Source: Desulfotomaculum sp.
Lineage (GTDB): Bacteria; Bacillota; Desulfotomaculia; Desulfotomaculales; Desulfallaceae
Length of the DNA: 52,980 nt
NCBI GenBank assembly: GCA_016841675.1
Contig: JAENYQ010000016.1
Span: 1-52,980 of the forward strand
Direction: 5' to 3'
Shown here one piece after another: positions 23,579-31,817 of the stretch (the stretch's first letter is position 1; each line of letters starts with the position of its first letter). The notes under the pieces were generated by a model, which made no database searches, was not told the origin of the DNA, and saw nothing but the letters and a program-made list of their open reading frames with translations. The position numbers and the translations under genes were made by a program.

Positions 23579-24790
23579 TTAAACTTTTTTGGCACTTTTC
23601 TTAGATATCAAAGCTTTAATTGATTCGTTCAGACCGTCCAGGGTCAGATCAAACATGGGGAATACTTGCTGTAAAACACCAATGGTATAAGCACCTTCGA
23701 CCATGTTCCAGTGCGCCCGGGGAATGGGATTTAACCAGGCACTGTATTCAAAGTGGACCGCCAACCGGCGCATCCAATTTATACCTGGTTCTTCGTTTTC
23801 CGCCCACCAGTCCAGTGAGCCGTATGGTCTTAGTAATTCGCCCGGACCCATACTGGCATCACCCACGATGATCAAGCGATAATCGGACCCGTATCGGCGC
23901 AACAATTCAAATGTATCTACTGCATTTCTGCGCTGACACATAGGATCATTATATAAAACCTCATACATGCAATTATGAAAATAATAAAACTGCAGATCGC
24001 GAAAATGGGTAGACTTGTTGGCGGCGTTAAAAAGCCTGCCGCACAATCGCTGGTACGGGTCCATTGACCCGCCCGAATCCATCAACACCAGCAGTTTAAC
24101 GCGATTTTTTCTGCTCCTGGCCCAGATCAGTTCCAACCTGCCGGCATTACGCCCGATGGCATCAATGGTGGCATCCAGGTCCAGGGTGTCCTTTTCCCCC
24201 TCCACCGTGGTACTGAGCAGGCGCAGTCTGCGCAGGGCCAGTTCGAATTGACGGGTGCTCAGAGTTTCATCGGTTCTAAAATCACGGAAAGCTCGCTCAG
24301 CGGCCACTTTCACAGCAGATTTATTTACCGACTGCCCGCCGATGCGCACCCCTGCCGGGTGGTAACCGGAGTGTCCAAACGGTGATCTACCGCCGGTACC
24401 GATCCATTTCGAGCCCCCGTGATGCTCGCCGTCCTGCTTTTCAAGACGGTCGGCCAGTTGCTTGCGCAATTCATCCAGGTCCCAGTCCATTAATGGGTTT
24501 TTTTGGCTGGGGTCCATTTTAAGCGGGGGCAAAGAGTTTTCCAGCCACTTCAACACTTCGTCGGTTACCTGCGGTGGTGTTTCGACACCGGCAAAAAATT
24601 TTAAAAACGCACGATCGAACGCGTCATAACGACTTTCAGATTTTATAAGCACAGAGCGGGCCAGGTAGTAAAAACCTGTCAGGCTGTCCTGGGCCAGGCC
24701 GAGTTTCAGCGCCTGCATCAGGGTCAACCACTCAGTGATGGTAACCTTGACATCCTCCCGGCGTAATGTATAAAAAAAATCTGTAAACAA
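23579..24790 (-). CDS. CoxE-like VWA domain protein
   Basis: The protein belongs to the VWA/CoxE type. The N-terminal region (about 1-180) is the usual helical part, and the VWA domain carries the MIDAS motif LLVLMDSGGSMDPY. The later segment RLIIVGDASMGPGELL continues the fold. With an adjacent MoxR ATPase such proteins act as chaperone or metal-insertion pairs; the client is unknown here. The start is TTG at 24790. It begins 3 nt after the moxR stop, so the two are translationally coupled. Length is 403 aa. Confidence 0.93.
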   Translation of the reverse strand: MFTDFFYTLRREDVKVTITEWLTLMQALKLGLAQDSLTGFYYLARSVLIKSESRYDAFDRAFLKFFAGVETPPQVTDEVLKWLENSLPPLKMDPSQKNPLMDWDLDELRKQLADRLEKQDGEHHGGSKWIGTGGRSPFGHSGYHPAGVRIGGQSVNKSAVKVAAERAFRDFRTDETLSTRQFELALRRLRLLSTTVEGEKDTLDLDATIDAIGRNAGRLELIWARSRKNRVKLLVLMDSGGSMDPYQRLCGRLFNAANKSTHFRDLQFYYFHNCMYEVLYNDPMCQRRNAVDTFELLRRYGSDYRLIIVGDASMGPGELLRPYGSLDWWAENEEPGINWMRRLAVHFEYSAWLNPIPRAHWNMVEGAYTIGVLQQVFPMFDLTLDGLNESIKALISKKSAKKV

Positions 24791-24793
24791 CGA

Positions 24794-25663
24794 TTACACC
24801 CGCCTGAATCCCGGAATGTTCCTTTTGCCGGGAAGATCATCAACAGTGCCGAAGCGGTGCTTCATTAAATTCATATCTTGGTCTTTCTTTAATAATACAC
24901 CGGGCAGGGGCAGTTCTTTAATTATTTTTTCCGGATCCATTCCGCCGATGGACAATGCCTGGACCCAGTCAAGTAGTTCGCTTGTGCTAGGCCTTTTTTG
25001 CAAACCAGGCAGCTCTCTGATCTTGTAAAACGCTAAAATAGCGCTATCGATCAGCTTTTGCTCCAGGTCAGGATGGTGCACCCTGATTATTTGACGCATG
25101 GCTTCCTCGCCGGGAAAAGCAATATAGTGAAATATGCAACGGCGTAAAAAGGCGTCCGGTAGTTCTTTTTCAGCATTACTGGTGATTACCACTATGGGCC
25201 GATGCCGGGCGCAAATCGTTTCCCCTGTTTCAAAAATGTTGAATTCCATCTGATCCAGTTCCCAGAGCAAGTCATTGGGAAACTCAATATCAGCTTTGTC
25301 AATCTCGTCTATCAACAGAACGACCCTCTCATCGGACACAAAGGCATCGCCCATCTTACCCAGTTTGATATAATGACCTATGTCCCGCACGTCACCCTCA
25401 CCGAACTGACTGTCATAAAGACGCTGTACTGTATCGTACACATAAAGGCCATCCTGGGCTTTAGTGGTGGACTTGATGTTCCAGATAATTAACCTTTTGT
25501 TCAGGTTTTCAGCAATGCTTTGAGCCAGCATTGTTTTGCCGGTCCCAGGTTCGCCCTTGATAAGCAGTGGTCTGTTTAACGCTACCGACACGTTAACAGC
25601 GTTTAACAGTTCCAGGGACGCTATGTATTTAGCCGAACCCTGGTATGAATTGTGCTGTTCCAT
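24794..25663 (-). CDS. MoxR-family AAA+ ATPase
   Basis: Walker A GEPGTGKTMLAQSIAE, Walker B VVLLIDEIDKADIEFPNDLLWEL (here in the middle of the protein) and the arginine-finger region AFLRRCIFHYIAFP mark a MoxR AAA+ ATPase. MoxR proteins work with VWA partners to mature or remodel protein complexes. The start chosen is ATG at 25663 (MEQHNSYQGSAKYI) with GGGAGGT 6 nt upstream; an upstream TTG at 25684 is less likely. It is the first gene of the pair with the CoxE-like VWA protein downstream. Confidence 0.93.
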   Translation of the reverse strand: MEQHNSYQGSAKYIASLELLNAVNVSVALNRPLLIKGEPGTGKTMLAQSIAENLNKRLIIWNIKSTTKAQDGLYVYDTVQRLYDSQFGEGDVRDIGHYIKLGKMGDAFVSDERVVLLIDEIDKADIEFPNDLLWELDQMEFNIFETGETICARHRPIVVITSNAEKELPDAFLRRCIFHYIAFPGEEAMRQIIRVHHPDLEQKLIDSAILAFYKIRELPGLQKRPSTSELLDWVQALSIGGMDPEKIIKELPLPGVLLKKDQDMNLMKHRFGTVDDLPGKRNIPGFRRV

Positions 25664-26135
25664 AACCAACCTCCCGTTTAGCAATTGTATGTTATTGTCT
25701 GTGTTTAATTATAACACGAAATTTAATAATTGTAGATAAACGCAGCTCCATCGCTTTGCGTTAATTAATTTTCATGGTTATACCGTTAACTCAGTAAGTG
25801 GTACAGCGTCGTGTCTGAACGAAGTGAAGAATCTAGATCCTTCGCTAACGCTCTTAGATGACAGCTTCACCCCGCAATGCACAATTGTTTATTAAAAATG
25901 TTTATCTCATCGATGGAGATTACTGAGTAAAGGGAATAATCATGTTAATTTTTAATCATCATATTGATTTTAATTGTCAAAATTAATTGTGAACAAGCAT
26001 ATTAGTCTAATAAGTAAATTTCAATTTACTAGCAATTCTAACAATGTATAATGTTTTATTTCAACCGGCAGGAATCTGGTTTCCTTTTAAGAATATTTTG
26101 TTAATAGACTAAATCATTCGAGGAGGTAGTCGACC
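25664..26135. other. Intergenic region moxR/crotonase fragment
   Basis: It holds MITE-like copy 3 and then about 180 bp of very AT-rich DNA leading to an AGGAGG ribosome-binding site at about 26120-26125. It presumably contains divergent promoters for moxR and the former crotonase gene. No other gene is seen. Confidence 0.5.
25765..25952 (-). repeat. MITE-like element copy 3 (inverted) with 8-bp direct repeats
   Basis: The element (25773-25944, 172 bp) is in the opposite orientation to the other copies. It begins catggttataccgttaactc and ends gagtaaagggaataatcatg. Both sides carry ttaatttt (25765-25772 and 25945-25952), a perfect 8-bp duplication. It marks the left border of the accessory island. 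Confidence 0.9.
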
Positions 26136-26405
26136 TTGAGTTCTACCGCGCTGGTTCTGGATAAAAAAAATGGAATAGGAAAAATCACACTGAAAAGACC
26201 AAACTATAATGCCCTTAATTTAGAGCTGGCAAACGATTTAATTCAGGCTCTGGAGAACTGTTGTGAGGATGACAGTGTTAAGGTTTTAATCATTACAGGA
26301 GATGGCCATAGCTTTTGCTCAGGTCATGCGCGGAGAAGAGATAAGCACTATTCATCTAACCGGCCAAGACTGACCTGTACCAGCAACCGCATGCTAACCC
26401 AGTAA
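26136..26405 (+). pseudogene. Truncated enoyl-CoA hydratase/crotonase (5' fragment)
   Basis: The first 63 or so codons encode a normal crotonase N-terminus: GKITLKRPNYNALNLELAND, then DSVKVLIITGDGHSFCSGH, ending in the first oxyanion-hole loop. After about 26325 the similarity stops and the frame runs on through DNA that is antisense to the helicase 3' end. The remaining roughly 190 residues are missing. A TTG start with GAGGAGGT upstream remains, so it may still be transcribed. The break lies about 25 bp from the helicase stop codon, suggesting that the island's arrival cut the gene. Confidence 0.85.
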
Positions 26406-27997
26406 TTTCGTTCCGAACGGGATGACGCGTTACGAACTTTCGAGACGCACTCTTGATCGGAGAGCCACCAATCGCAACTCAGCTTGCCGCGCTCCAGGTT
26501 TCTAGTTATCTCGGCAATTATCTCCGGACTCCAACTTTTCCGCCTGGTGTAAGCCAGCACTCGATCTGCCAAGACTTGATAAGCAGGATGAAGGAAGGTT
26601 TGACTATCCTGATCATATTCTAATTCAAGAATTGGGATTACTCCGGTCAGGTCGAGGGAAATATCAGACAGCAAGTCCTGTTCTTCGTTGGATGAACCTA
26701 TATACAGGTAATAAAGCTTAGCTGTGTTCTTATTCCCTGAATTGCGCAGGATCCGGCCCAGCCTTTGGATGCGCTGCCGGTTGCTACTGGTGGAGGAAGC
26801 AATGATCCCTATATCGGTTGCGGGCACATTCAAGCCTTCATCCAGGGCACGGCAGCTTACCAAGATGCGAATTTGCATATCTTGATATTTACGCAGGATA
26901 TCTTTTCTGCTCCACTCATCCATTTCGGAATGATAACGCCCCACTTGTCCGGGAAACAGCCGCTGCAATTCTTCATAGATAGTTTCCGCCACGACAATTC
27001 TTTCACTGAAAATTAATACCTTTGAACTTTGCGGCAACTGGGTTAACAGATTTTTGACGCAGCTTATTCGGGACTCAGCCCGGTAGACCAGATCTTTACG
27101 CTTGGTGGACAAGCTGAGTACAAAACGGGCCAGGGAAGCGATGCCCTGATCCTCCGAATTTTGCGCCAAGTTCTCCAGGCTGGCAAAAAAGCGGAGTCTG
27201 TTTAGGCCCAACAGAAAAGAGCAACGACGCATGAGGATTTCCAGGGCACAAGTGATTTTTTCAGTCAAGTCCCAATATTGTTCCTTTTCGTCCGGGGTGA
27301 AGTTCAATTTTAAGTTAAAGATAGCAAAAGAACTAATAATATTGGCATTTAAGGCCTCGACAAAGCCGTATTTAAAGATCTCCGCTCCCAAGGCAGGTAC
27401 CAGTTTTTCGTTTGAGGTTGCTGTTTCCGGGGTAGCGGACAAACCGAGGGCATAATAATGGGCGGCGTTGACAGGCATTTGGGATATAAAATTGAATATG
27501 CGCGAATTTTCCGGACTGCTGTAGCGATGGCATTCATCAGCGATAAGCAAGATCGGGTTGCCTTGCTGATAGTCATCCAGTAAATGCCGTGATAAAGTAT
27601 GACGGGCCGAGTTAACCACATAGATCATATACTTACGGGTCGGAGGGTCTTTATGCAGGCCGGAATAAACTCCAATGTCAGCCTTGGCAACAGCCAGGTC
27701 TTGCTGCAGACTCTGAAGCCATTGGTTTGCCAGGAAAACCTTGGGCACTACAATTTTGATTTTTAATGCAGGTGCCGGCTCTGCGGACAATGCATATTCC
27801 AACCTGGCTATGGCTCCTAAAGCCAGGACAGTTTTGCCTGCCCCGGTGACTACGTTTACGATGCCTTTTCCCTGGTTGTAAAACCAAATATCCAGGCATT
27901 CCTTCTGCCAGGAAAATAATTGTTTTTTTAGTCGGGCATAGACGTTAGGACTGTTTTTAGCAGCGTTTGCCAATTTTTTTTTATGGACATAGTTCAT
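26348..27997 (-). CDS. SF2 DNA/RNA helicase (DECH box, type III restriction-subunit/XPB-like)
   Basis: The protein has the SF2 motifs in order: Q-like FSWQKECLDIW, Walker A VVTGAGKT (residues 49-56), DECH box IADECHRY (154-157), motif III LSATPET, motif V SCRALDEGLNVPATDIGI and motif VI RIQRLGRILR. No nuclease, methylase or specificity domain is visible in its about 549 aa. ATG at 27997 has GGGTGA upstream; an earlier TTG at 28030 is less likely. It is divergent from the coiled-coil/AAA+ operon, with MITE copy 4 between them. A defence or DNA-repair role is inferred from these neighbours. Confidence 0.88.
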   Translation of the reverse strand: MNYVHKKKLANAAKNSPNVYARLKKQLFSWQKECLDIWFYNQGKGIVNVVTGAGKTVLALGAIARLEYALSAEPAPALKIKIVVPKVFLANQWLQSLQQDLAVAKADIGVYSGLHKDPPTRKYMIYVVNSARHTLSRHLLDDYQQGNPILLIADECHRYSSPENSRIFNFISQMPVNAAHYYALGLSATPETATSNEKLVPALGAEIFKYGFVEALNANIISSFAIFNLKLNFTPDEKEQYWDLTEKITCALEILMRRCSFLLGLNRLRFFASLENLAQNSEDQGIASLARFVLSLSTKRKDLVYRAESRISCVKNLLTQLPQSSKVLIFSERIVVAETIYEELQRLFPGQVGRYHSEMDEWSRKDILRKYQDMQIRILVSCRALDEGLNVPATDIGIIASSTSSNRQRIQRLGRILRNSGNKNTAKLYYLYIGSSNEEQDLLSDISLDLTGVIPILELEYDQDSQTFLHPAYQVLADRVLAYTRRKSWSPEIIAEITRNLERGKLSCDWWLSDQECVSKVRNASSRSERNYWVSMRLLVQVSLGRLDE

Positions 27998-28439
27998 ACT
28001 TCTTTTCACCCGGCCCCTTATATTTGTCAATCATGTATGCAATTAGTATGACATTGTTGGATTATTGAAGCAAGCCCGAAAGGAAATTATCGTTATTGTG
28101 TCGAATTTATGCCTAAAATCAGTTTTCTTAATCATGATTATTCCCTTTACTCAGTAATCCCCATGGATGAGATAAACATTTTTAATTAACAATTGTGCAC
28201 CGCGGGGGGAGAACTGTCATCTTGAGCGTAGCGAAGGATCTAATCTTTAAGATTCTTCGCTGCGCTCAGAATGACAGATTCGTTGTATTCATAGCAATGA
28301 CAGGCTTAATGACAAGGTTCTTCATTTCGTTGTATTCATAGCAATGACACGACGCTCTACCACTTACTGAGTTAACGGTATAACCATGTTTTTAATTTTA
28401 AACTGCATGGATATGAAATGAAAAAGGAGCAATAAGATA
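27998..28439. other. Divergent promoter region of the island
   Basis: It holds MITE copy 4 (28133-28388) and short AT-rich flanks. A ribosome-binding site AAAGGAG lies 11 nt before the 28440 start. The promoters for both arms probably lie in the flanks or inside the MITE. Confidence 0.5.
28125..28396 (+). repeat. MITE-like element copy 4 (longest, 256 bp)
   Basis: The element (28133-28388) has the standard ends catgattattccctttact and gttaacggtataaccatg. Flanks are ttcttaat and tttttaat (7 of 8 identical). It is longer than the others because an internal unit (cgttgtattcatagcaatga) is present twice. Confidence 0.88.
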
Positions 28440-29222
28440 ATGGATTATGAGGACTTGTATAAACAGATGCTAGTTATCGAAAAAGAGCTGAAGGATAAGA
28501 TTAAAACTCAGCAAAAAGTGTTAAAGAGCCTGAGTAAGAGTATGGAAAAAGGTGATCTTAAAAGCTGGAATAAGAATTTGACAGCTATGCGCGCGTACAT
28601 CAAGGAACAGGAAACCTTGATGGAAGAAATGCAAAATCAAGTTGACGACTTCGGAATTCGCGCTTATGTGGAAAATGGCGATTTTGTTGAACAACTGCTC
28701 GCCTGTTGCGCTCGTCTGGAAGTGGACGTAAAAGGGGACTATCCTACTTATGAGATGTTTCCCTTCCGGGTCAGGATCGACATTGAGAATCTTGATTTAT
28801 ACCTGGATCGTAAACGGGTCCAATGTCTGCGCCCCCTGGCTTTTGTGCAAGATGTAAAGGCTAGTCGGGATAGACTGCTTAAGGCAGCATTTGATCCGCG
28901 CGGTTTTGTCAAAGAGCTTGCGGCAGCTTACGATTTGATGCAGTTAAAACAACACCAGGGTCAATCGCCGACTACAAAAGTAGGGGATATTTATTTAAAG
29001 AGTCTTTACACTGTTTTAACCCCTATGCGCCGCTTCCGTAGAGATTATGACCTGCAGAGCTTCGCTTTTGATTTGGCTCGACTTTATGCTTCAGAATTAT
29101 GTTCCACAGAGGATGGACGGCAGTTTCAATTTGGCCCAAGCCGCAATATAAACAAAGCTATCCGCATCCTGGATCAGGACGGACGGGAACAGTATCTGGC
29201 TACCATCCGGTTTTTTGAATAG
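28440..29222 (+). CDS. Unknown 260-aa protein with N-terminal coiled coil (first gene of AAA+ operon)
   Basis: I do not recognise a family. Residues about 5-75 are rich in Lys/Glu with heptad spacing (KELKDKIKTQQKVLKSLSKS and IKEQETLMEEMQNQVDD), predicting a coiled coil. The remainder looks globular, with FPFRVRIDIENLDLYLDRKR in the middle and a basic Arg-rich stretch PMRRFRRDYDLQ near residue 200. No signal peptide, membrane segment or catalytic motif is evident. It starts the operon 51 bp after MITE copy 4 and is followed 11 bp later by the first AAA+ protein. It may be a structural or DNA-binding partner of the ATPases. Confidence 0.8.
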   Translation: MDYEDLYKQMLVIEKELKDKIKTQQKVLKSLSKSMEKGDLKSWNKNLTAMRAYIKEQETLMEEMQNQVDDFGIRAYVENGDFVEQLLACCARLEVDVKGDYPTYEMFPFRVRIDIENLDLYLDRKRVQCLRPLAFVQDVKASRDRLLKAAFDPRGFVKELAAAYDLMQLKQHQGQSPTTKVGDIYLKSLYTVLTPMRRFRRDYDLQSFAFDLARLYASELCSTEDGRQFQFGPSRNINKAIRILDQDGREQYLATIRFFE

Positions 29223-29233
29223 GGGGGATTGCA

Positions 29234-30457
29234 TTGGAGAGCATTAATTTAGCCTTAGCTCGCCTAAAAGTGGGCCAGCCTCCAGGTAATCGTGACATCT
29301 TGCGGGAAATATCCGTCGGATCAGATTTCATGATGGATTTTTGGAAAGATAAATATCTGGATCATTATTTGGACCAGGGTGGTAGCAAGATAAAGTTCTT
29401 GACCGGTCGTACCGGAAGTGGAAAAACTCACTTTCTGGAAATCCTAGCCATGGAAGCGGAGAACATGGGCTATATTCCTATTAGTCTTTCGGCGCGGGAA
29501 CTATGGATCCATGATTTTAAGGAAATCTATACAGCGATATTGCGCCAGATTAAGCTGCTGGATCGTTTACAGCTATGCAGCTATGAGGTGATCCGGCAGT
29601 TGGGGTATCAGCCCGAGATTATTCCTGACGATCTTAGCTTTGTTGATTATTTATCCAGCCAGGGGAAGCTGGACCCATTAACCAAGCGAGAAATAAGGCA
29701 GCAGTTGGAAAATATATTTCTCTCCAACCCCCTAATTGACAATAATTTTGCCTTGGCTTGCGCGATGTTGACCGGTGGTATTTTGGGACACCCGATTTTG
29801 GAAGAAGCCAACAGCAAGCTGTTGCTGCTGTGGATGGAAGGAAGCCGGGAAGCTAAACTACCCTCCCTGCGCCGCTTGGGTTTGTCACCGAGCAAAATCA
29901 CTAAATACAATGCCAGGCACATGCTGCGTTCCCTAGTAGAGGTTTGCTACCTGGCAGGTTACAAGGGTCTAGTTATCTCCATTGATAATATAGAAGTTCT
30001 GTTGGGCGCCGGTAGTGCGGAAACCATCCGTTATACCCGTTTGAAACGTGAAGATGCTTACGAAAGTATCCGTGAATTGATTGATGAAATTGATACTTTG
30101 AAACACACTATGTTTGTTTTTTCATTCGATCGCAGACTGATGGATGATGAATCTAAAGGTCTGAAGTCTTATCAAGCGCTTTGGATGCGCATTCAGAATG
30201 AAATTGAAAGCACCCGTTTTAACCGTTTCGCCGACATTGTGGATCTAGATCGCCTGATTGACGAGGTATATACACCGGAAAGGATCATGAAAATGTCCAC
30301 CCGCCTGGCCCAGGTCATAAACCGCTTTGACCAAGGAACTGCTACCCCGATCAGCTTGAGTACTGCTGAAGAACTGCACGCCAGGTCTAGGTTTGGCAAG
30401 GTATCTCTGCCCAGGCGGGTAGCCCTGACTACTTTACAGGAAGGAGCAGAGCAATAA
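29234..30457 (+). CDS. AAA+/ASCE P-loop ATPase, BREX-ATPase-like (first of pair)
   Basis: Walker A is GRTGSGKT (residues 58-65). A candidate Walker B, GLVISIDNIEVL, has D251 followed by Asn where the catalytic Glu is normally found, so hydrolysis may be weak or lost. The overall plan (N-terminal P-loop, long helical insert, late strand-Asp) resembles the BREX BrxC/BrxD ATPase group. I place it there with only moderate confidence. The start is TTG with AGGGGGGAT upstream. Its stop overlaps the ATG of the next gene by one base (TAATG), so the two are probably made in fixed ratio. Confidence 0.8.
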   Translation: MESINLALARLKVGQPPGNRDILREISVGSDFMMDFWKDKYLDHYLDQGGSKIKFLTGRTGSGKTHFLEILAMEAENMGYIPISLSARELWIHDFKEIYTAILRQIKLLDRLQLCSYEVIRQLGYQPEIIPDDLSFVDYLSSQGKLDPLTKREIRQQLENIFLSNPLIDNNFALACAMLTGGILGHPILEEANSKLLLLWMEGSREAKLPSLRRLGLSPSKITKYNARHMLRSLVEVCYLAGYKGLVISIDNIEVLLGAGSAETIRYTRLKREDAYESIRELIDEIDTLKHTMFVFSFDRRLMDDESKGLKSYQALWMRIQNEIESTRFNRFADIVDLDRLIDEVYTPERIMKMSTRLAQVINRFDQGTATPISLSTAEELHARSRFGKVSLPRRVALTTLQEGAEQ

Positions 30458-31668
30458 TGAATTTTGAAGCTCAGCGGGTAGTTGAGGCCCTACGTTCTGG
30501 AGTGTCTTCTCGGGCCGTGGGGCATTACTTCTCCTCAGCTCGTCCAGAATTGATGAAGCAAATCTCCCACAAGCTGGATTTGGTGCGTGAGACTGGGGAA
30601 TCCAGCGGTATGGTAATTTCCGGTAAATATGGAGAGGGCAAAACCCACCTTTTGAATACCGTGTTTAACCTGGCCCATAGCAATAACATGGTTGTCAGTC
30701 TGATCTCTCTAAGTAAAGAGACCCCGTTTGATAAACTATATCTGGCTTATCAGAAACTAATCAGCAATACTTATCTACCTCAACGCCTACAACCCGGATT
30801 TCAACATGTATTACAAGATATTACCCCTAATAACCCCATCGCTACAGATCTGCTATCTTTTACCAGTAAACACTTGGAAACGGATAAGTTGTTTTTCGTT
30901 CTAAGATCTTTTCTGAATGTTGATGATCCTGATGACAGATATTTGTTGATGGCAGATCTGGAAGGCGACTTCATGAATACTACCCTGCTGCGTCAGATCT
31001 ACAAAAGGATTTTTTCTCAACCAGTCCGCTATGCTGTCCCCTTTACTAAAACGCGTCATAGTATGGACTATTTCAATATGTTAAGTCATCTGTTTAAACT
31101 GCTTGGTTTCAATGGCTGGGTGATTTTGTTTGATGAAACCGAATTGCTGGGCCGTCTTGGCAAAAAAGCCCGCCTCAAAGCTTATAACAATATGGCCTCG
31201 TTCTTGTTTCCTGAGCGGTATTCACGCCTGGAATCCACCTTTACCATGTTTGCCCTGGGAGCATCCTATCATGAGGATGTGATAGAATCCAAACACGATT
31301 TTGATAACCTCACCACTACGTATGTGGACCGCGCCCAACGTGAGCCTATCGAAAGGGTTCTTAATCATATTATTGCTACACCCCAGCTTCAACCGCTGAA
31401 CCAGGATGAAATCCTGACCGTTCTGGAACAGCTCCAGGTTTTTCACGGCCAAGCTTATAACTGGCATCCCAATCTGGATGTACGTGAAGTGTTAAAAGTA
31501 TCGGAAAACCGGGGTTACCTGTTAAGAACCAGAATACGCGCAGCTGTAGAATTGTTGGATCAGCTTTACCAATACGGACAGGCCGGGGACATTAATATTA
31601 ATGAGCTGGGTCAACCACAATACCAGGAAGATTTACTGCCCTCACTAGATGAATGCATTCTGGATTAA
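30457..31668 (+). CDS. BrxD-like ATP-binding protein (DUF2791 family)
   Basis: The N-terminus VVEALRSGVSSRAV and the loop GKYGEGKTHLL (Walker A residues 56-63) are typical of the DUF2791/BrxD group. So is SLISLSKETPFDKLYLAYQK after it. The Walker B, GWVILFDETELLGRLG (D226, E227), is complete. BrxD occurs in BREX phage-defence loci together with helicases such as BrxHI. No pglX, pglZ, brxA or brxB gene is present here, so this is not a known BREX type. It is the last gene of the three-gene plus-strand operon. Length is 403 aa. Confidence 0.87.
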   Translation: MNFEAQRVVEALRSGVSSRAVGHYFSSARPELMKQISHKLDLVRETGESSGMVISGKYGEGKTHLLNTVFNLAHSNNMVVSLISLSKETPFDKLYLAYQKLISNTYLPQRLQPGFQHVLQDITPNNPIATDLLSFTSKHLETDKLFFVLRSFLNVDDPDDRYLLMADLEGDFMNTTLLRQIYKRIFSQPVRYAVPFTKTRHSMDYFNMLSHLFKLLGFNGWVILFDETELLGRLGKKARLKAYNNMASFLFPERYSRLESTFTMFALGASYHEDVIESKHDFDNLTTTYVDRAQREPIERVLNHIIATPQLQPLNQDEILTVLEQLQVFHGQAYNWHPNLDVREVLKVSENRGYLLRTRIRAAVELLDQLYQYGQAGDININELGQPQYQEDLLPSLDECILD

Positions 31669-31698
31669 AAATTAGTAACTATTTAGCATACTCTCTTA

Positions 31699-31730
31699 TG
31701 TAGGGGCAGACGACTCTGTCCGCCCCTACA
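31699..31730. repeat. Short REP-like hairpin GTAGGGGC...GCCCCTAC
   Basis: Arms tgtaggggc and gcccctaca with an inner gac/gtc pairing form a compact hairpin 30 bp after the BrxD-like stop. Such TGTAGGGGC palindromes are widespread short intergenic repeats in bacteria. It may also protect or terminate the transcript. Confidence 0.65.
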
Positions 31731-31764
31731 CGAATTTATGTCTAACAACTCTGGGTCCTGATTT

Positions 31765-31808
31765 AAAAAGAAAAGCCCTTCACATGCGGGTGAAGGGCTT
31801 TTCTTTTT
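31765..31808. terminator. Bidirectional terminator between the island and nuoN
   Basis: Arms AAAAAGAAAAGCCCTTCA and TGAAGGGCTTTTCTTTTT are perfect, around a CATGCGGG loop. A-rich and T-rich arms make it work on both strands. It ends 10 bp from the nuoN stop. Confidence 0.9.
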
Positions 31809-31817
31809 ACTTTTATC

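Noticed and set aside
25773-28388. MITE copies 3 and 4 as ends of a composite transposon carrying the helicase
   Set aside because: Each copy has its own 8-bp flanking duplication, which differs between the two copies, so they inserted independently. A composite move would show one duplication outside both copies.
28440-31668. Complete BREX locus
   Set aside because: Only a BrxD-like ATPase and a helicase match in kind. PglZ, the methyltransferase, BrxA, BrxB and a BrxL or large BrxC are not present in the window.
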